Source: Blepharisma japonicum (taxonomy: Eukaryota > Ciliophora > Heterotrichea > Heterotrichida > Blepharismidae). Taken from it: 64,000 nucleotides of DNA. The notes under the pieces are model-generated. The model was not told the DNA's origin and searched no databases. It saw only the letters and a list, made by a program, of their open reading frames with translations. The position numbers were made by a program, and so were the translations under genes. The stretch spans positions 682,001-746,000 of the forward strand of contig CATKHK010000003.1 of assembly GCA_949751835.1 (NCBI GenBank), in the 5' to 3' direction. Shown piece after piece: positions 59,852-64,000 of this stretch (the stretch's first letter is position 1; every line of letters starts with the position of its first letter).

Positions 59852-61723
59852 CTATTTAGCCTTCATCCCAAGCAGCTTTAATATTCCATATGCAATAACT
59901 CGAGTAATAATAACATACAAAAAAATTGGCATTATATAGGCTTGAATTTGGCAATTAAAACCTAACTGATTAAGAGGATCACATTCTGGCCCATTAGGAT
60001 CACAGTCAAATTCCATATCTTTGTATTGATTTACACTTAATGCCCCAAATGCATAAAAATAAGGCGTTATATATCTAATTCAAGAGAATGCTGAGTTTAA
60101 TCTGTTTACATTGACGACTAAACCACCATAAGTTATTAGCGGCGCAATAAGCATCTGTGATAATGCAAAGGCCAATTCCTCTGTTTTGCACATAGCTCCA
60201 ATAATATGCCCAAGCCCACTTCCCATCAAATAAGATAACAAAAAAACAGCCAAAAACGTAAAAAAATTGCCTGGGCCATTATACAATCCTACAGGGAAAT
60301 AAATCATTGCTGAAGTCACTATAGCAGCCAAAACTTGTAAAGGAAATTCTGAGACCATTTTGGCTGCCACATAAGTAAAAGTCCCATAAATCCCTTGACT
60401 ATATTCTTTAAGATAAATTGGCCGCTCACAAGGGATTCCCATTGAAGATGACGAATTTCCATTCATCACAGCTACAATTGTGATGAAAAAAAGGACACCA
60501 TTGATATTTTGAATAGAGCTAAAGCTATTCCCTAGGTCATGGAATAGAAGATCTGTCACTATTCAGACCATGATTAATAAGCTTATTCATGCCAGTGAAG
60601 CACCTGGATTTCTTCTGGTATTAAGAAAGCCTCTTTCACATAAAATTAAGAATATTTTGACTGAATTTGCATGGCCAAAACTAGCAATTTTGATTGGTTT
60701 AGGCTCGAAATTTTCAAAAATTGTGAGATCAGATTGTTTATAAGCATTTTTAAGAGTTTCTAAAATGCGGGTTTCTTCTGCTGACATGTGCAACCTGTCT
60801 ACTATATGGAGTAATTTCATATAATAGTCAGTAGGATTAGTTAATTTTGGGCATGAAAATCCAAGTTTTGAAAAATATTTCCGAGATTTGGATGCTGGGC
60901 CGTCATAGACGATATACCCACTGCTCAGCAGCACAAGTTTGTGGATTTTATTGAAAATTGAAGAGCTAGGCTGATGCAGCGTCGAAATAACTGTCTTGCC
61001 ATCTTTAGCCAAATCTAGTAAAACGTCAATAAGCACTTCTGCTGTAAAACTGTCTAACCCTGAGGTCGGCTCATCTAAAATAACTATTTGTGGGTCAGAA
61101 ATCAGCTCCATTCCTATGCTTACCCTTTTTCTTTCCCCTCCAGAGACCCCTTTAACAGTCACACTGCCTATCAAATTATCAGCAATATGGCTTAATCTTA
61201 ATTTCCCCATAATTTCAGTCACTTTTTTATTTATCGTACTAATTGGCCCAGAAAATGTCAACCCTGCTGCAAATGTTAATGATTCTTTTACAGTAAGGTA
61301 TGGGAGCAAAATATCTTCTTGTGTGACATATGCGCATTTTTTAGTGAATTTTGATGAGTTAATGTCTATGCCGTTTATCATTACCTCTCCTGTGACCTTT
61401 GAGTTAGGAGAACATTTGACTCGGCCAGCTATTATATTTAGCAGGGTAGTTTTTCCTGCACCTGAAGAGCCCATAAGAACTGTTAATTCGCCCGGGCTGG
61501 CGTATCCTGATATTCCTTTTAAAATTATTTGGCTTTTATTTTTGATTCTGACATGATAAAAAATGTTTTTCCATGACAAATACAGATTTAAGGATTTTAG
61601 AATATCAGATTCAGTCTGAGGAATTAATTCATATACTGATGAAACGATATCTACGTTAGCTGATGGTTCTGATAAGGTATTAGAAGAAGCTTGTGATATG
61701 GTAATTTCATCTATATTAGCCAT
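59852..61723 (-). CDS. ABCG-family half-transporter 4
   Basis: 623 aa. Walker A GSSGAGKTT, signature VSGGERKRVSIG, Walker B IVILDEPTSGLDS. TGA at 60587-60589 and 60080-60082 are Trp, joining NBD and membrane domain in one frame to TAG 59852-59854. The start at 61723 (MANIDEI) is the first Met. It lies 186 bp upstream of transporter 3 in the same orientation. The NBDs are very similar, the N-termini and extracellular loops less so, which may reflect different substrates. Confidence 0.95.
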
Positions 61724-62007
61724 ATTTTAAATTCGAATATTATTGATCTGATCTTTTTTAGTAGGATTAATAAAAATGAAAAATTATTATGAATAATAAA
61801 ATTTCTATTTTTATATCATTGAAAAATAATATACATATGCGAATTGGAGAAAAACTTATAAATTTGATAAAATTTATTATATTCTTCAACAGATAATAGT
61901 TATTTTATGAAGATTGACAAGCCGAGTAGATTTTTTTCATGAATTTATGAAAGGTTTATTTGCGATTTAATATTTTATTACGTAAACATGGTGAATTTTA
62001 ATTAACG

Positions 62008-62592
62008 ATGAATGAACACTTCCCTAAAATCCAGCCAAACAAAAATATTTCTAAAGACGTTTCGTTCCAAAGCTTCCTCCCATCCTTCCCTAAGCTTCCA
62101 AATTCAAAGCCAAAAGTTCAAAATTTTTTCAGAAAATACTCATATAGACGTTCAAGTGCCCAAAAAAATAACATTTCTTGAGAAGCCGACTCAAATTTTC
62201 CCACATTCGGTTTAAAAGATGAGCAAAACTTAAGAAGTGCAAGCAGACAAATTGACAGCAAATTGAGTATCAGAAGAGACAGTAGCACCTCTGCTGAGAG
62301 AAATGCTATTACAGAAGAAAGCGAGCGAATAAATAGAAAATGCAATAGAAAAAGCCCAAACTTATGTAGCCAAGCGACAAAAATACCTTTTCTAGCTAAA
62401 CGGCCGACTGTTATTGAAAATCTTATAAGGAAACATATGAAACTTTTTCCGATGGATAATGAAGGAATAAAATCTGTGATCGGGCCTTCTATACATAGCT
62501 CACAAAGTTTGAATAATTTCAGATTATTTAAAAATCGAAGAAATTTTAGCTCAAAATCTATAAATAGAATTAGCAGTAGAAAAGATATTTAA
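62008..62592 (+). CDS. Ser/Arg/Lys-rich basic protein, unknown
   Basis: 194 aa in one frame across a TGA-coded Trp. The ATG at 62008-62010 is the first in the frame. Rich in Ser, Lys, Asn and Arg, with no hydrophobic segment or recognised domain; probably disordered and possibly nuclear or cytoskeletal. Divergent from transporter 4 (284 bp between starts). Short hydrophobic patches (IPFLAKRPTVIENLIRKHMK) could be binding motifs. Confidence 0.7.
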
Positions 62593-63005
62593 ACAGCTTT
62601 ATTGCTAATTTGTATAATTAAAATACAATTTTTATTATACTTATTTTTAATTAATATTGAATACTGTGATTATTTAGCTAAACATCAATAATTTAAAAGT
62701 TTTTTATTGAATAGATAACTTGAGGTTATTATAAATCGATAGTAAAATTGTCATATTATTTATAAATGTGAAGCTCATCTGCTAAGGTTTTTTTACGTTG
62801 TTATTAAGAGTTATAATTTTTGGAGTTTTTTGGTAGGAAAGAAAAAATACGTCATTCTTATTGCTGATTGATATGAATTTTTATTTTTATCAATTTTAAA
62901 AGGTTCGTTTTCATATGTTTTCCAATTTTAACATTTCCTTCTGTGCCGTAAAAATTAATATTCTGACAAAGAATAAAACCTCTTAACATTTTACTCCTAT
63001 TAATT
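62593..63005. other. AT-rich intergenic region
   Basis: Nothing recognisable. Confidence 0.45.
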
Positions 63006-64000
63006 ATGAAGGAAGAAAAGAATGATGAGCCTATTTTTCAAATCAGTTCATTAGAAAAATCTCACTCATTTATCCAATTCCTATGGAACACCCTCAAAGA
63101 GTCTATATTTGGTGGATTCTCATGCCTTTACGTTCCAAAAAAAAAGTCTTTTACAAACCTCACTACTCAAAAAATCATGGAAATATTGATAAATATTATT
63201 GTGTTTTTACAAATATCAAGACTTAACTGAAGGATTAACCTGAATCCAGACAACCAAAATTTGGAGCATTGAAAAATTCTTGGCTATGCAAGTTTTGACC
63301 AAATTTGTGCGGAATCAGGGACTTTATATACCTGCTTTGTAGGTTTTTCAGTTACAGTCTGGGGATGTGCAATATTTATTTTAATTTTTTCAATTATGAG
63401 CTATTATAAGAAAAAAATAAATGACTATCTGACCTTTTTTCCTCGACTTTTAGTAACATTTTTATCTACTATAGGATTTATCCCTTTTGTGCTAACTTTT
63501 ATGCTTACCCTGAAATACTCAGGCAAAAATGATAATACAGTAGAGGAATATAAAAACTGTGAAAATTGCAATTTAAATTGAGGCGCTTATGGACAGTTCG
63601 CTTCAATTTTTGGTTTAATATGAATATTTGCAATAACACATGGAGAAAAAATTTTTTGTGCTAGTTTAAGACATGCGTTTAAAGACCAAAATTTGAGGTC
63701 GAGGTCTCATTCAAAATTGTGCATTGAGACGAATTTTTTTTATTTTTTGACTGTAGTTATTTATGTTTTATTTAATTCTTATATTTTTTATCTACATCAA
63801 GTATTACTTATTATTTATCCAATTTTACTGATTTACAAGTATATCAAAAAAATACCTTATTATAATTCAATAGAAAATGAAATTGCAATAGCTCAAAACA
63901 CAGGGATTGCCTGTACAGCTGCAATATTTGTTTTTGGCGATGCTGTAGGTAATGATTATATTACGGTTTGGCTATTTTGAATGGTATTGCCTATTATAAT
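63006..64000 (+). CDS. Large multi-pass membrane protein, N-terminal part (cut by window end)
   Basis: 331 residues are visible and the frame is open at the right edge. TGA codons at several positions are Trp. A soluble start of about 55 residues is followed by at least five to six membrane helices, with a loop containing CENCNLN. The arrangement resembles the membrane part of the large ciliate proteins that carry PAS domains further on, but no PAS region is in the window, so this is only a suggestion. A channel or receptor is equally possible. Confidence 0.6.

Noticed and set aside
60996-61556. Plus-strand 186-codon frame
   Set aside because: It is antisense to the nucleotide-binding domain of ABCG transporter 4.

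Overview
The window reads as a heterotrich ciliate genome, most likely Blepharisma. Two signals point there. TGA sits at conserved tryptophans inside otherwise clean genes (Rab2 switch II, ABC transporters, ADP-ribosylglycohydrolases), while TAA and TAG end them. Three genes also need removal of a 15-nt GT...AG intron to stay in frame. The DNA is very AT-rich. Whether this is macronuclear or germline (micronuclear) sequence cannot be told from the window.

Layout. 1-10.4 kb is compact and gene-dense: a secreted or receptor-like partial protein, a coiled-coil protein, Rab2, an NC2-alpha/DRAP1-like histone-fold protein, a small zinc-finger protein, a duplicated four-helix membrane protein, a B-box plus tandem LOTUS protein, a Cys4 protein and a two-helix mini-protein. 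10.4-16.2 kb is gene-poor and contains a segmental duplication whose two copies differ by an 860-bp segment with a minisatellite. 16.2-30.2 kb is gene-dense again: an Atg13-like protein, two tandem ABCG half-transporters, a cyclin, two tandem ADP-ribosylglycohydrolases, a membrane protein, a C2-domain repeat protein and a PH plus papain-like (YiiX-type) protein.

31.3-57.6 kb is the most unusual part. It is an array of 16 intact small genes and one pseudogene, all on the minus strand. They encode 73-113 aa proteins starting MG[SAVL]C (an SH4-like double acylation signal) and sharing the core KAxxAPxLxIxxxxLYxxR. The spacers are long, AT-rich and empty or hold decayed sequence. Inside the array lie a hybrid histidine kinase whose phospho-acceptor histidine position reads Asp, and a broken piggyBac transposase tail. 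57.8-61.7 kb holds a second tandem ABCG pair. The window ends with a Ser-rich basic protein and the start of a multi-pass membrane protein.

How the genes might work together: Rab2, Atg13, PH/YiiX and C2 proteins suit endomembrane and lipid traffic. The array family probably acts at membranes through acylation, but its partner is unknown. No operon logic is expected in this group.
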